From: Eisenibacter elegans DSM 3317
GTDB lineage: Bacteria; Bacteroidota; Bacteroidia; Cytophagales; Microscillaceae
Direction of reading: 5' to 3'
Length of the DNA: 64,000 nt
Assembly (NCBI RefSeq): GCF_000430505.1
Contig: NZ_KE387153.1
Location: 62,001 to 126,000, forward strand
Position numbers and translations under genes: made by a program. The first letter of the stretch is position 1. Every line of letters starts with the position of its first letter. Below are positions 1-10,513 of the stretch, piece by piece. The notes under the pieces are model-generated. The model searched no databases, was not told the origin of the DNA, and saw only the letters and a list, made by a program, of their open reading frames with translations.

Positions 1-1
1 C

Positions 2-304
2 AAAGACTTCAGCCGCATCAGCACCCGTATCCGTATCAAACAATCACCCGAAGACTTGGAAAAAGCCCTCGTTCTTTGGAAAAAACACCTAGAACACCTC
101 GAATCAGAGCCATTCAGCACCTATACCTCCAAAGAAATCCGGGAGAAAGTCCCCAACGAAACCTTGGCTGCATCCCTCAAGCGCATTGACCGTGCTATCT
201 ATGGCCAAGAGTTTACCGAAGAGCTGGCCGATGCACTAGAGGTGTTGCGCAATTTTTCTGTCGAGCGCTTCAGCCACCAACAAACCCGCCTGCAACATGC
301 TTAA
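2..304 (+). CDS. C-terminal part of a protein preceding BatA (left-truncated)
   Basis: An open frame enters from the left edge of the window without a start codon and ends with TAA at 302-304, so only the last 100 residues are present. The visible part is charged and predicted mostly helical and has no motif I can name. Its last eight bases overlap the start of the following BatA-like gene (ATG at 297), which implies translational coupling. In Bacteroidota the gene before batA in the MoxR-DUF58-Bat operon usually encodes an uncharacterised Bat-associated protein; assigning this fragment to that operon rests on position only. Confidence 0.6.
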   Translation, partial: KDFSRISTRIRIKQSPEDLEKALVLWKKHLEHLESEPFSTYTSKEIREKVPNETLAASLKRIDRAIYGQEFTEELADALEVLRNFSVERFSHQQTRLQHA

Positions 305-1355
305 CTTATTGCCCCATGTATTTTTGACTGTGTGGTACTCGCCGGTATGGTTTTCGCCCTTTGTGTTAGCTGATTTTGAATGGGAAAACCCTGTTTTTCT
401 TTATTTTCTGCTACTAGTACCCCTGATGGCCCTTATTCGTTGGCTTTTTGCGGCTCGCTTTAGCTCTCAGATAGAAGTAGCCTTTATGGAAGAACAGCTT
501 CAAAGTGACCCACTCACGCGCTTACGCTACCTACCCTCGTTGTTGTTTAGTATCTTCTTGATGCTGCTCCTAATAGCCGCCGCCCGCCCACAGCGTACCA
601 ATGAGTATGTAGAGCAAAACTCTGAGGGTATCGATATTATGCTTGTACTCGATATATCAGAATCGATGCTGATAGAAGATTTCAAACCTAATCGCCTAGA
701 AGCCACCAAACGTATTGCTATCAACTTTATTGAGGGGCGGAAGTTTGACCGCATCGGGATGGTCATTTTTTCGGGTGAGGCCTACTCACTCTCCCCCCTA
801 ACCAATGACTATGCCATGCTCCGTAGCTATATCCAAGACATCCATTGGGAAATGATTCAGCAAGGCGGCACCGCTATCGGCAGCGCTTTGGCCGTAGCTA
901 CCAATCGTATGCGTGAGCTTGATAGCCGCAGCAAGGTATTGGTACTGATTAGCGATGGGGATAGCAATGCAGGCAATATTGACCCCATTACGGCAGCGCA
1001 GCTGGCCTATGGCTATGGAATCAAGCTCTATACCATTATCGTAGGGCAAGAAGGCCGTGTGCCTGTTGGCAAAGATAAAGAGGGCAACATAATCTATGAG
1101 GATAATACCATCGACGAAGAGACACTGCGCGAAATAGCCCGCATAGGACAAGGAAACTTTTACCACGCCCAAGACAACAAGGCAATGGAGAAAGTATTCG
1201 AAGAAATAGACCAACTCGAAAAAAGCGAAATCATCGAAACACGTTTCAAAGCTACCCAAGACCACTACCACGTCTACTTACGCTGGGCCTTGCTGTTTTT
1301 CTTAGCTTGGCTGGCGCTAAAAAGCACTTTTATCACCAATGTTTTACAAGATTGA
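297..1355 (+). CDS. batA: BatA-like membrane protein with von Willebrand factor A domain
   Basis: 352 residues. Membrane segments are seen near residues 32-52 and 80-96, then a VWA domain, then a C-terminal membrane segment at about 327-346. The metal-ion-dependent adhesion site is complete: DISES at 119-123, Thr192 in QQGGTAIG and Asp220 in LISDGD. This layout is that of BatA/BatB, the membrane VWA proteins of the Bacteroidota aerotolerance (Bat) operon, which act with a MoxR ATPase at the inner membrane; their exact role is unsettled. It overlaps the upstream gene by 8 nt. No batB, batC or batD follows: the next gene is a transketolase half, so the operon ends here or is shorter than usual. 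BatB is the alternative name for the same architecture. Confidence 0.85.
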   Translation: MLNLLPHVFLTVWYSPVWFSPFVLADFEWENPVFLYFLLLVPLMALIRWLFAARFSSQIEVAFMEEQLQSDPLTRLRYLPSLLFSIFLMLLLIAAARPQRTNEYVEQNSEGIDIMLVLDISESMLIEDFKPNRLEATKRIAINFIEGRKFDRIGMVIFSGEAYSLSPLTNDYAMLRSYIQDIHWEMIQQGGTAIGSALAVATNRMRELDSRSKVLVLISDGDSNAGNIDPITAAQLAYGYGIKLYTIIVGQEGRVPVGKDKEGNIIYEDNTIDEETLREIARIGQGNFYHAQDNKAMEKVFEEIDQLEKSEIIETRFKATQDHYHVYLRWALLFFLAWLALKSTFITNVLQD

Positions 1356-1357
1356 TT

Positions 1358-1365
1358 AATTTTGC
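1358..1365 (+). promoter_or_regulatory. Bacteroidota -7 element upstream of the transketolase half
   Basis: TAATTTTG fits TAnnTTTG and lies 66 bp before the proposed ATG. No TTTG is found at the proper -33 distance, so this is a weak call. A short hairpin (CAGCC 1371-1375, GGCTG 1381-1385) follows it. Confidence 0.35.
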
Positions 1366-1431
1366 AAAACAGCCCCTATGGGCTGCCCCCTTTTGTTTGA
1401 GCCAACCCTCGGTCTGACTTTTTCTAAAATT

Positions 1432-2391
1432 ATGAAACAATACCCCGTGTTAGGTAACCAAGATACCCGCTCCGGATTCGGCGCCGGGCTGCTAGCGCTA
1501 GGCGAGCAAAACCCCAACGTTGTAGCCCTCTGTGCTGACTTGACCGGCTCGCTGAAAATGGATGCCTTCCAAAAACAATTCCCCGAACGCTTCTTCCAAG
1601 TCGGCATTGCTGAGGCGAATATGATTGGTGTGGCTGCCGGAATGAGTATCAACGGCCTGATTCCCTTCACTGGTACTTTTGCCAACTTCTCTACCGGTAG
1701 AGTCTACGACCAAATCCGTCAGTCGGTGGCTTACTCGCACAAGAATGTCAAAATATGCGCTTCGCACGCCGGGCTCACGCTTGGCGAGGATGGCGCTACC
1801 CACCAAATCCTCGAAGACATAGGCTTGATGAAAATGCTACCCGGAATGACGGTCATCAACCCTGCCGATTATAACCAAACCAAAGCAGCTACGATTGCCA
1901 TTGCCAAACACTATGGCCCGGTATACCTGCGTTTTGGTCGCCCAAAAGTGCCTATCTTCATCCCTGAAGACCTGCCTTTTGAAATTGGCAAAGCCCTGAT
2001 GCTCAGCGAAGGAACAGATGTCAGCATCTTCGCTACCGGGCACTTGGTTTGGAAAGCCCTCGAAGCTTGCCAAATCCTTGAAGAACAAGGCATCAGCGCC
2101 GAAATCATCAATATCCATACCATCAAACCTCTCGACACAGCTGCCATATTGGCCTCTGTAGCCAAAACTGGTTGCGCTGTTAGTGCCGAAGAACATCAAA
2201 TCTACGGTGGATTGGGGGAAAGTATCGCTCACGTGCTTTCGGCCAATGCTCCCGCTCCCCTAGAGCTCGTAGGTGTGAAAGATAGCTTCGGTGAAAGTGG
2301 AACACCTGAAGCCCTGATGGAAAAATATGGTCTCAACGCTGCCAGTATCGTAGAAGCTGCTAAAAAGGCTATTGCACGTAAGGCAAAATAG
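1432..2391 (+). CDS. Transketolase, C-terminal half (split transketolase subunit)
   Basis: 319 residues from ATG 1432. An in-frame TTG-initiated extension to 1378 exists but codes for residues not expected in the family. The protein covers the pyrimidine-binding and C-terminal domains of transketolase. GIAEANM (about residue 60) carries the glutamate that activates thiamine diphosphate, and [11 protein letters not shown] and the QIYGGLGE region are typical. Such halves pair with a separate N-terminal ThDP-diphosphate-binding subunit and work in the pentose phosphate pathway. The N-half is normally adjacent but is absent here and must be encoded elsewhere. A strong terminator follows at 2424. 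Rpe, another enzyme of the pathway, is 2.7 kb downstream but not in the same operon. Confidence 0.9.
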   Translation: MKQYPVLGNQDTRSGFGAGLLALGEQNPNVVALCADLTGSLKMDAFQKQFPERFFQVGIAEANMIGVAAGMSINGLIPFTGTFANFSTGRVYDQIRQSVAYSHKNVKICASHAGLTLGEDGATHQILEDIGLMKMLPGMTVINPADYNQTKAATIAIAKHYGPVYLRFGRPKVPIFIPEDLPFEIGKALMLSEGTDVSIFATGHLVWKALEACQILEEQGISAEIINIHTIKPLDTAAILASVAKTGCAVSAEEHQIYGGLGESIAHVLSANAPAPLELVGVKDSFGESGTPEALMEKYGLNAASIVEAAKKAIARKAK

Positions 2392-2423
2392 CTTCTACAA
2401 CCAAAATAAAGCATCGCTATCTG

Positions 2424-2456
2424 GACTTTCCTAGCTAAAGCTGGGAAAGTCTTTTT
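2424..2456 (+). terminator. Rho-independent terminator after the transketolase half
   Basis: GACTTTCC (2424-2431) pairs with GGAAAGTC (2444-2451), extended by AGCT/AGCT inside the loop, and is followed by TTTTT at 2452-2456. Confidence 0.85.
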
Positions 2457-2823
2457 ATATCAGTACTATACATTATTTTTCATAATTTTTATAAAAATTA
2501 ATATAATAAAACAAAGATTTATTGAATTCAATAATTCGCAAACTAAAGCAATACACCTAGACTCGCCAAGCTTTTCATTTTATGCCAAAATAAAGCCTTC
2601 TGTGCTCTCAAAACTAGAAACCTTGGGCACTATTTCGCAATCAGAGCCTGTTTCTTGAAAGTATACAGAGGTCTAAGAATTTCATATCTTTGTAAAAAAA
2701 GACCTGTCAACGAACACAATCAACCCCAGCACCAAGAAAAGGAGATTTTTGCCGTTTGGGTGTAGGCTGAAGTTACCTTGATTACGTACATTTGCCCTCC
2801 AATAATACCATACTATCCCAATA
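2457..2823. other. AT-rich intergenic region with two possible -7 elements
   Basis: No coding sequence is seen in this gap. TATCTTTG (2685-2692) and TACATTTG (2787-2794) both fit the Bacteroidota -7 consensus and could start transcription of the DUF1015 gene at 2824, but neither has a -33 TTTG at 19-21 nt spacing. The rest is low-complexity AT-rich sequence. Confidence 0.4.
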
Positions 2824-4092
2824 ATGGCAGAAATCAAACCCTTTAAAGCTTGGAAGTACAATCATTTTTTGCGCGAAAAACTGTATGATCTGACCGCGCC
2901 CCTATCAGAGACCAAGTTCCGCCAAAAACAAGCAGCCCTGTACCAAGAGCCGTTCCATAACTTCCACATTGCCTCCCCTAGCGACGTGCCTCCCTATGAA
3001 AACGTAGCACGTAGGGTGCAAAATTGGAAGCTCGACCGTGTGATAGAGCAAGACCCCTTGCAAGGGTTGTATGTTTATTATCAATATTTTCGACTACCAC
3101 AGCAGCCCGAAGAATTGTGTCGAAAAGGCTTTATCAGTTTGGTACAAACTTGCGAATGGGCAGCTAAGGTAATTTTGCCTCACGAAAAGACCTTTAGCCA
3201 AGCTGTAGAGTATCGAACAAATGTCCTCAAACATGCCGAGTTGATGACTACCCCTACCCACGGTCTCTATTTTGCTCCCCAAGAGGTGCTAGAAGCCTAT
3301 ATGGATGAGGCTATGCAAGCACCTTTGTATGAAGTAACTGACCCTGATGGCACGCGCCACGTACTAGGGGTGATCCACGACCGTCAAGTGATAGCACTAT
3401 TTGCCCAAACCTTGGCAGACAAGAGCATCATCATTGCCGACGGACACCACCGCTATACAGCCTCCCTCAACCATAAGCGCTGGCATCGACACCATAACCC
3501 CAACCACCAAGGCGATGAGCCTTACAACTATCACCTAATGTGGCTCAGCAACGCCGCCCAAGGCGACCCCGGCATCCTCGCCACACACCGCCTCATCCAA
3601 GGCCTGCCCTACTTTGAGCAAGGCCGGGTGCTTGCCCGCTTGGCCAAGTATTTTGACCTTGAGCCATTGCCCTCACACGAAGCTATCTTCGATATCACCT
3701 ATACCGAGCCCTGGAATTTCGGCCTCGTGTTTGAAGCACAAGCTTACTACTTACGCCTCAAACCATTGGCTTTTGATAACGAAGCACAAAACCCCGCTTG
3801 GGCGCTGCCCCTACCTCTCAAACGCTTGGATATATCGGTGATGCATCATTTCATCATCGAAAAAGTATTGGGTTTGGAAGGTACACAAAAGTTTGAACAC
3901 CTTGACTTTGCCCAATATTCCGGCGACTGTATCGCAAGAGTCAAACGACGTGAAGCACAAATAGCTATCCTCACACACCCCATCCCACTCACACAAATAG
4001 CCCAAGTATGCGAAAGCGGCCACCTAATGCCAGAAAAATCGACTTACTTCTTCCCCAAAGTGCTCAGCGGATTAGTATTTGCAGATGGATAG
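2824..4092 (+). CDS. DUF1015 family protein
   Basis: 422 residues, the usual length of the DUF1015 (COG4198) family. The family signature IADGHHRYTAS starts at residue 204, followed by the conserved YNYHLMWLSN segment. In many Bacteroidota this gene sits beside serA/serC, and a link to serine metabolism or a phosphatase/kinase-like role has been suggested for the family, but no activity can be read from the sequence. Here the neighbours are unrelated; a class V aminotransferase resembling SerC is present only at 60907. The start ATG 2824 directly follows an ATAATG context without a Shine-Dalgarno sequence, as expected in this phylum. A GC-rich hairpin lies about 25 bp after the stop. Confidence 0.85.
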   Translation: MAEIKPFKAWKYNHFLREKLYDLTAPLSETKFRQKQAALYQEPFHNFHIASPSDVPPYENVARRVQNWKLDRVIEQDPLQGLYVYYQYFRLPQQPEELCRKGFISLVQTCEWAAKVILPHEKTFSQAVEYRTNVLKHAELMTTPTHGLYFAPQEVLEAYMDEAMQAPLYEVTDPDGTRHVLGVIHDRQVIALFAQTLADKSIIIADGHHRYTASLNHKRWHRHHNPNHQGDEPYNYHLMWLSNAAQGDPGILATHRLIQGLPYFEQGRVLARLAKYFDLEPLPSHEAIFDITYTEPWNFGLVFEAQAYYLRLKPLAFDNEAQNPAWALPLPLKRLDISVMHHFIIEKVLGLEGTQKFEHLDFAQYSGDCIARVKRREAQIAILTHPIPLTQIAQVCESGHLMPEKSTYFFPKVLSGLVFADG

Positions 4093-4115
4093 CATTTTGA
4101 TATACCAAGCTTTGT

Positions 4116-4139
4116 TGTAGGGGCTGCGGCTCCCCTACA
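4116..4139 (+). terminator. Hairpin after the DUF1015 gene, possible terminator
   Basis: TGTAGGGG (4116-4123) pairs perfectly with CCCCTACA (4132-4139) across an 8-nt loop. There is no clear T-tract after it, so termination is plausible but not certain. Confidence 0.5.
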
Positions 4140-4278
4140 TATACACTACACAAAAAATTCACATACAAATTTCTTCCTAAAGCCAACCATTGTCTCGATA
4201 TTGCGTACATATAGGATGATTTAGATAAAAAACGCTCATACAAAAAAGCATTTTTCATTCTTACCCGCCACAAGAATT

Positions 4279-4857
4279 ATGGAAATGAGTCATGACCCAT
4301 CAGACGAAGTTTGGAAGCGTATCGATTTTACTGACCGCCACTATGAGGTCAGTAACTGGGGGCGTGTCAAGAGCTTTTATCACAACAAAGAAAAAGGAGA
4401 GCTCATCAAGGGTAGGCTCAGCAACGAATACCGCGCCCTCGATTTGCGTGTTGATGGTAAGCGCAAAAGCTACTACATCCATAAGCTGGTAGCAGCGATA
4501 TTTTGTGAACAACCCTCCAACAAACATAAAATTGTCATTCATCTGGATAATGACAAACACAACAACCGAGCCGATAACCTCAAGTGGGTAACTACCAAAG
4601 AAGCCTTTGAACACCAACTATCTCACTCCGAAAAAATGCAAGAAGGCTTTGTAGAGAATACCACAGCCAACGCCAAGCTGAGTATAGAAGATGTGTCCCA
4701 CATCCGTAAGATGCTGCGCCGAGGTGTCCCGCAAAACAAAATCGCGTATATGTTTTGTGTAAGCGAAATGCAAATCACCCGTATCAAACGGAATGAAAAC
4801 TGGGCCAGCGTTCGTGCAGCAGTGCCCGAAGAAGAAAACGATGAAGTTGACAGTTAA
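4279..4857 (+). CDS. NUMOD4/HNH endonuclease-like protein with C-terminal helix-turn-helix
   Basis: 192 residues. Residues 8-50 form a NUMOD4 domain (VWKRIDF, YEVSNWGRVKS). Residues about 60-105 match the HNH_3 fold (IHKLVAAIF, IHLDNDKHNNRADNLKWVT), with the His-Asn pair expected of HNH nucleases. Residues about 120-180 (NAKLSIEDVSHIRKM, then QNKIAYMF and MQITRIKR) resemble a resolvase-type helix-turn-helix. Stand-alone proteins of this kind are common in Bacteroidota and phages and resemble homing endonucleases that have lost their intron. The flanking genes are unbroken housekeeping genes, so this is a free-standing copy. Whether it cuts DNA is unknown. ATG 4285 is a possible second start. 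Confidence 0.85.
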   Translation: MEMSHDPSDEVWKRIDFTDRHYEVSNWGRVKSFYHNKEKGELIKGRLSNEYRALDLRVDGKRKSYYIHKLVAAIFCEQPSNKHKIVIHLDNDKHNNRADNLKWVTTKEAFEHQLSHSEKMQEGFVENTTANAKLSIEDVSHIRKMLRRGVPQNKIAYMFCVSEMQITRIKRNENWASVRAAVPEEENDEVDS

Positions 4858-4960
4858 TTTTGATTGGCCTACCCGTAATGACATCACCACCTTCGCCCTA
4901 GAAAAACAATACAGAGGCTTCTGTGCGCTGGTTGGCTCGATACAGCGCCGGGTACTTTTT

Positions 4961-5053
4961 ACCAAGGATTGAGAATTCACAGGGTTAGATGCCTTGATTA
5001 TCAAGCTTTTTTAGCACACATATATTGCCCACACCAATTTGGCTAGGGTATAA
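4961..5053 (+). repeat. Family 3 dispersed repeat, diverged copy
   Basis: About 95 bp related to the copies at 7641, 11272, 20831 and 44455. Shared landmarks are an ACCAAG start, GATT..GATTCACAGG, CTTGATTATCAAG and a CCAATTTGG..GGGTATAA end. It fills most of the gap before rpe. Confidence 0.65.
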
Positions 5054-5146
5054 CAATATTCACAGAGTGTATCTTTCTCGTGCTTTTTCGGAGCAGAAAA
5101 GCTTTTTGTGTAGCTTTACGCTGTATTTGGTAACCAACCCTTGATG

Positions 5147-5803
5147 ATGAAAACTCCCATTATTGCCCCTTCGATTTTGGCCGCAGACTTTGGCAACTTA
5201 CAACCCGCTGTTGAGATGCTCAATAACAGCGCCGCAGACTGGATTCATATTGATGTAATGGACGGCGTGTTTGTACCTAATATCTCCTTTGGGATGCCTG
5301 TGATAGCCAGCATTCAAAAGCACGCACAAAAACCCTTGGATGTACACCTGATGATTGTACAGCCAGAGCGCTACCTCGAAACCTTCAAACAACTAGGCGC
5401 AGAGGTGATTTCAGTACACTATGAAGCCTGCCCACACCTCCACCGTACCCTACAGCAAATCAGAGACTTAGGCTGTAAGGCCGGCGTAGCCATCAACCCC
5501 CATACCCCCGTAGAAGCCTTGGCCGATGTATTGTACTTGACCGATGTGGTTTGTATGATGTCTGTCAATCCAGGGTTTGGAGGGCAACAGTTTATCGAAC
5601 GAACCTATGACAGAGTGGCCGCCTTGCGCAACATCATCTCTCAAGTAGAAAAAACAAACACCCTCATCGAGATAGATGGAGGCGTAAACGCACAGAATGC
5701 ACCCAAGCTTATCGAAGCAGGTGCTGACGTGCTCGTCGCCGGCAGCTTTGTGTTCAATGCTATTGATCCCAAGGCCACCATCGCAGCCCTCAAACAAGGC
5801 TAA
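5147..5803 (+). CDS. rpe: Ribulose-phosphate 3-epimerase
   Basis: 218 residues from ATG 5147 (ATG 5144 is equally possible), close to the usual 215-225. It interconverts ribulose 5-phosphate and xylulose 5-phosphate in the pentose phosphate pathway. The TIM-barrel motifs are intact: IIAPSILAADF at the N-terminus, HIDVMDGVFVPNISFG with the metal-binding His and Asp, the DVHLM strand, the VNPGFGGQ phosphate loop and IDGGVN. It appears monocistronic: a diverged family 3 repeat precedes it and a perfect terminator hairpin follows it. A split transketolase gene lies 2.7 kb upstream on the same strand. Confidence 0.97.
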   Translation: MKTPIIAPSILAADFGNLQPAVEMLNNSAADWIHIDVMDGVFVPNISFGMPVIASIQKHAQKPLDVHLMIVQPERYLETFKQLGAEVISVHYEACPHLHRTLQQIRDLGCKAGVAINPHTPVEALADVLYLTDVVCMMSVNPGFGGQQFIERTYDRVAALRNIISQVEKTNTLIEIDGGVNAQNAPKLIEAGADVLVAGSFVFNAIDPKATIAALKQG

Positions 5804-5839
5804 TATCCAAGGTTTTAGCGAGGGCATCAACTAATTCAT

Positions 5840-5868
5840 AAATGCGCTTGTTTTTGAGCGCATTTTTG
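5840..5868 (+). terminator. Rho-independent terminator after rpe
   Basis: AAATGCGCT (5840-5848) pairs perfectly with AGCGCATTT (5857-5865); the run of T continues to 5867 and is followed by another T-rich stretch. Confidence 0.85.
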
Positions 5869-5914
5869 TATTTTTACTTCTTTAGCACTCAAACCCCCAC
5901 ACATCACACACGGT

Positions 5915-7519
5915 ATGAATGTATGTTTACTCTCCCTGCTAAGCCTGCTGACCTTTTGGTTGGGAGGCGATGATACTACCAAGGCCGCCTTATCTACCGC
6001 AGCCTACCACTATAGCACGGCTACAGAAGCCAAGCCCCGCCCCTATCAGTTTGTTTTTAGAGCCAAAAACGAAGATGACAGGGTCGAGGTCGTCGTCCAT
6101 TACGAAGTATACCTCCAAGAACCGATGGGCTTCAGAGGCAATACTTATGGCGTAACAACACTCAACAGCAACGCCGCCATCAGTGTCAATCTGGATAAGA
6201 ACCAAAACGTCGCCTTCCGTGCCGAATACCGAAACAATGACAAACGTGTTTCGATGATGGTACAACGCAATATCCGAGACCTCAACAGAAAGGGAGTCAA
6301 TGAGATAGAGCTTGTATTTTATGACAAAAAAGACGAAAATGACTACCAAACCATCGGACAGATGGTAGAACGCCTAAGGGTAGAAAAATATGCGCAAAGC
6401 CTACTCAAAGACAACCGCAACGAGCTGACAGTAGACAATGAACTCGCTGTGGGTACACTGATTTTCTTTGATGGTAATGCCTCCTATTATAATCCCTCTT
6501 TTGGGATTGTAGATGGGCAAGAAGAGGAGTTCAATGTCCAGAATTATCTTATACAAGATTTGGTGCGCATCGAAAAAGGCTTCAACGCCGAAGCAGATGC
6601 CAAACTAGGAGCCTTCCTCAGAGGGGTAGCGGCCAAGCTCGATGTCAATAATACCAGCTTTATGGAATATAGCATCTCCATCAAAGGCTTGAGCAAACGC
6701 CGCATCAAGAATTACCTCAAGCCCCCCTCGGCCATCTTTGACAACAAAAACGACCGCTGGCTTGACGCTATTTATGCTCTGATGGACAAAAATACGGAGC
6801 GTATCCCTCAGTACAGGCTTTATTTTGTAACCTCTAAAATAATGGCAGACAGCGTGTTGCTCCGACGACGGGTCTTCCGACAGTTCAACAACGACTTTCA
6901 AATGGTTACCAAAGGAGTGCCATTTATAGAAGTAGGAGCCGGAAACCGATTTTATAGTACCAGCAGCTTCGAAGAGCTGGATAGCTTCAAGGATTTGTAC
7001 ATCGGCTTTGAGGTCTTAGACCTGACACTACTCCTGATGAATGAGTACGAAAAGCGGGTTACCCAACAACAACGTACCGCCTTACAACGCCAACGCACGG
7101 CCCTAGAGCAGCAGTTTAAAGATGCTCAAACACGCATCACCGAAAACTTCGCCCTCCTCAAAGGCTTCGACGATGAGCTTGTACTCGAAAACCCCAGCTA
7201 CAACCAAATGCAGACACTCTATGCCAACCGTACCCCCCGTGCTGAGCGCAACCTGCCTATGGATTCGCTAGGGAAAGAAATAGAAGACCAAGAGATACTG
7301 CGCTTCAACCAAAGAGTACGCTTGTACAACCAATTTCTGGAAGCCCTAAAAACAGAGCTCCACGCGGCCAAAAACCTCGAACAACAAAAACGCTCCATTG
7401 ATGTGCTCATCAGTCAATTAGAGTCTAAAAAAATAGTGGCAGACCCCGAAGCCGCTGCCGAAGCTGGGCCACTCCAAGACCACGTCCTCAAAAATATCCA
7501 AAAATCACCCCCCAAATAA
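5915..7519 (+). CDS. Hypothetical exported protein with C-terminal coiled coil
   Basis: 534 residues; I do not recognise a family. The first 18 residues (MNVCLLSLLSLLTFWLGG) look like a signal peptide or anchor, placing the protein in the periplasm or membrane. The central part is mixed alpha/beta and rich in charged residues. From about residue 385 to 425, and again near 465-510, Gln/Arg/Leu-rich heptads (QQQRTALQRQRTALEQQFK) predict coiled coil. Codon use matches the neighbouring genes, so it is a genuine resident gene and not a spurious frame. It stands alone between rpe and the thiamine operon. A GCGACAGG/CCTGTCGC hairpin at 7541-7563 lies shortly after the stop and may end its transcript. 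Confidence 0.75.
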   Translation: MNVCLLSLLSLLTFWLGGDDTTKAALSTAAYHYSTATEAKPRPYQFVFRAKNEDDRVEVVVHYEVYLQEPMGFRGNTYGVTTLNSNAAISVNLDKNQNVAFRAEYRNNDKRVSMMVQRNIRDLNRKGVNEIELVFYDKKDENDYQTIGQMVERLRVEKYAQSLLKDNRNELTVDNELAVGTLIFFDGNASYYNPSFGIVDGQEEEFNVQNYLIQDLVRIEKGFNAEADAKLGAFLRGVAAKLDVNNTSFMEYSISIKGLSKRRIKNYLKPPSAIFDNKNDRWLDAIYALMDKNTERIPQYRLYFVTSKIMADSVLLRRRVFRQFNNDFQMVTKGVPFIEVGAGNRFYSTSSFEELDSFKDLYIGFEVLDLTLLLMNEYEKRVTQQQRTALQRQRTALEQQFKDAQTRITENFALLKGFDDELVLENPSYNQMQTLYANRTPRAERNLPMDSLGKEIEDQEILRFNQRVRLYNQFLEALKTELHAAKNLEQQKRSIDVLISQLESKKIVADPEAAAEAGPLQDHVLKNIQKSPPK

Positions 7520-7540
7520 TCACCAACCTCCCTAGCACAT

Positions 7541-7563
7541 GCGACAGGCACTGTACCTGTCGC
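7541..7563 (+). terminator. Perfect hairpin after the 534-residue protein
   Basis: GCGACAGG (7541-7548) and CCTGTCGC (7556-7563) form an 8-bp stem with a 7-nt loop. No T-tract follows, so the terminator role is uncertain. Confidence 0.4.
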
Positions 7564-7640
7564 TCTAGGCTGGCCAATGAAAACCGTCAAACACGAATGG
7601 TTCTTTGCCGCACACTACCTCAGTAGGTATTTTTATGCTA

Positions 7641-7715
7641 AAATTTACAGGATTTGATTTTTTTGATTATTAAGGATTTTCAGCAGACATATTCCCCAAA
7701 CCAATTTTGGGTAGT
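7641..7715 (+). repeat. Family 3 dispersed repeat
   Basis: Contains the family core TTTACAGGATTTGATTTT, TTGATTATTAAGGATTTT and CATATTCCCCAAACCAA, shared with copies at 11272 (same strand) and 20831 and 44455 (opposite strand). The rest of the gap (7564-7640 and 7716-7889) contains no gene I can support. Confidence 0.8.
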
Positions 7716-7889
7716 CCTACAAATATAATGTTTTTCTCAGGAGGTCATAATGGCAAACGAAGTACTTGATAGCCCCGATATGATTGTCTAATTTTGTATC
7801 GAGTAATCATCCATTTAACCTAGCTACTAGTTGTCAGTACCCAAAAATACGTCTTTTCCGTGGGTTTGGCTTCGAAAAGCGGTTGGGTG

Positions 7890-7922
7890 TTTGTGGGGTT
7901 TGATTTATTTTTATTAAATTTG
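7890..7922 (+). promoter_or_regulatory. Promoter of the thiamine operon
   Basis: TTTG (7890-7893), a 21-nt spacer and TAAATTTG (7915-7922) match the Bacteroidota housekeeping consensus TTTG-N19-21-TAnnTTTG exactly. The TPP riboswitch begins seven bases downstream, as expected if transcription starts there. Confidence 0.75.
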
Positions 7923-7928
7923 TACCAC

Positions 7929-8014
7929 ACTTTAGGGGTGTCTTGGGCTATTGGCCCGGGGCTGAGATATTACCCTTTGAACCTGAACCCGGTAATGCGG
8001 GCGGAGGGAAAAGT
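7929..8014 (+). ncRNA. TPP riboswitch (THI element)
   Basis: The conserved thi-box is present in order: AGGGGTG (7934-7940), GGGGCTGAGAT (7958-7968), ACCCTTTGAACCTGA (7972-7986), the P4/P5 segment with GGTAATGCGGGC, and GGAGGGAAAAG. Helix P1 is closed by ACTTT (7929-7933) with AAAGT (8010-8014). Binding of thiamine pyrophosphate should reduce expression of the downstream thi genes. A likely expression platform is the GCCT/AGGC hairpin with six T at 8072-8090. Confidence 0.95.
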
Positions 8015-8071
8015 ACGCCGCGATGCTATTTTTGGGTAAGGGCTTTGTCCCGTTTGTAGTTGCCTATAAAA

Positions 8072-8090
8072 GCCTTTGAGGCCATTTTTT
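8072..8090 (+). terminator. Possible intrinsic terminator of the TPP riboswitch
   Basis: A short stem GCCT (8072-8075)/AGGC (8079-8082), extendable by flanking A and T runs, is followed by T at 8085-8090. It lies between the aptamer and thiS, where a regulated terminator would be expected. The stem is short, so the call is tentative. Confidence 0.4.
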
Positions 8091-8126
8091 CCTGCTGCGC
8101 CGGCATTCCCACAACTTAGTTTTTTT

Positions 8127-8336
8127 ATGACAACGACGACGATACACTTCAACGGTGTGGCGCTGGTTACGGCTGCGTCTACGCTCGAAGCCCTACTCCG
8201 TCAGCAGCACTTGACCGACAAGCGGGGCATCGCCGTGGCGCTCAATGAGCAGGTCATCCCCAAAAAGGACTGGCCACACACGCCCCTACCTCCCAATGCC
8301 GAGGTCTTGGTCATTACGGCCACACAGGGCGGCTGA
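8127..8336 (+). CDS. thiS: Sulfur carrier protein ThiS
   Basis: 69 residues from ATG 8127; longer in-frame starts fall inside the riboswitch leader. The beta-grasp fold ends in the required Gly-Gly (ATQGG), which ThiF adenylates and which is then converted to the thiocarboxylate that supplies sulfur for the thiazole ring to ThiG. It is the first gene after the TPP riboswitch and is followed by thiC after 123 bp. The N-terminus with four consecutive Thr residues is unremarkable for function. Confidence 0.93.
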   Translation: MTTTTIHFNGVALVTAASTLEALLRQQHLTDKRGIAVALNEQVIPKKDWPHTPLPPNAEVLVITATQGG

Positions 8337-10346
<2,010 letters not shown>

Positions 10347-10374
10347 CCCTGTCAGACCTGAGAGGAGGGGCTTC

Positions 10375-10465
10375 CCCCGCGCAAGCGCGGGGTCGGGCCA
10401 TCACCTGTAGTCCCCGCGCCCGAACAACGATGTAGGCTTTCTCATCGTGCAGGCGGGCGCGGGGA
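10375..10465 (+). repeat. Two strong GC-rich hairpins downstream of thiC
   Basis: CCCCGCGC (10375-10382) pairs with GCGCGGGG (10385-10392). Then TCCCCGCGCCCG (10411-10422) pairs perfectly with CGGGCGCGGGGA (10454-10465), with an inner ACGATG/CATCGT stem. No T-tract follows, so this is either a transcription or RNA-stability barrier or a palindromic insertion. Confidence 0.7.
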
Positions 10466-10513
10466 GCTACTTGGCTCTGTCCCTAAGCCGCTTACGCACG
10501 CAAAAACCCCTAA

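Noticed and set aside
798-1271. Antisense 157-codon frame within batA
   Set aside because: Fully embedded opposite the clear VWA gene with no domain resemblance.
7566-7660. A short frame beginning MKTVKHEWFFAAHYL before the family 3 repeat at 7641
   Set aside because: It looks somewhat protein-like, but it ends within the repeat after 26 codons and has no recognisable homology; it may be a relic but cannot be supported.
7750-7791. A 13-residue frame preceded by AGGAGG upstream of the thiamine promoter
   Set aside because: The Shine-Dalgarno match is attractive, but this phylum rarely uses such sites, the peptide is tiny and it lies upstream of the operon promoter, so it cannot be a leader peptide of the thi mRNA.
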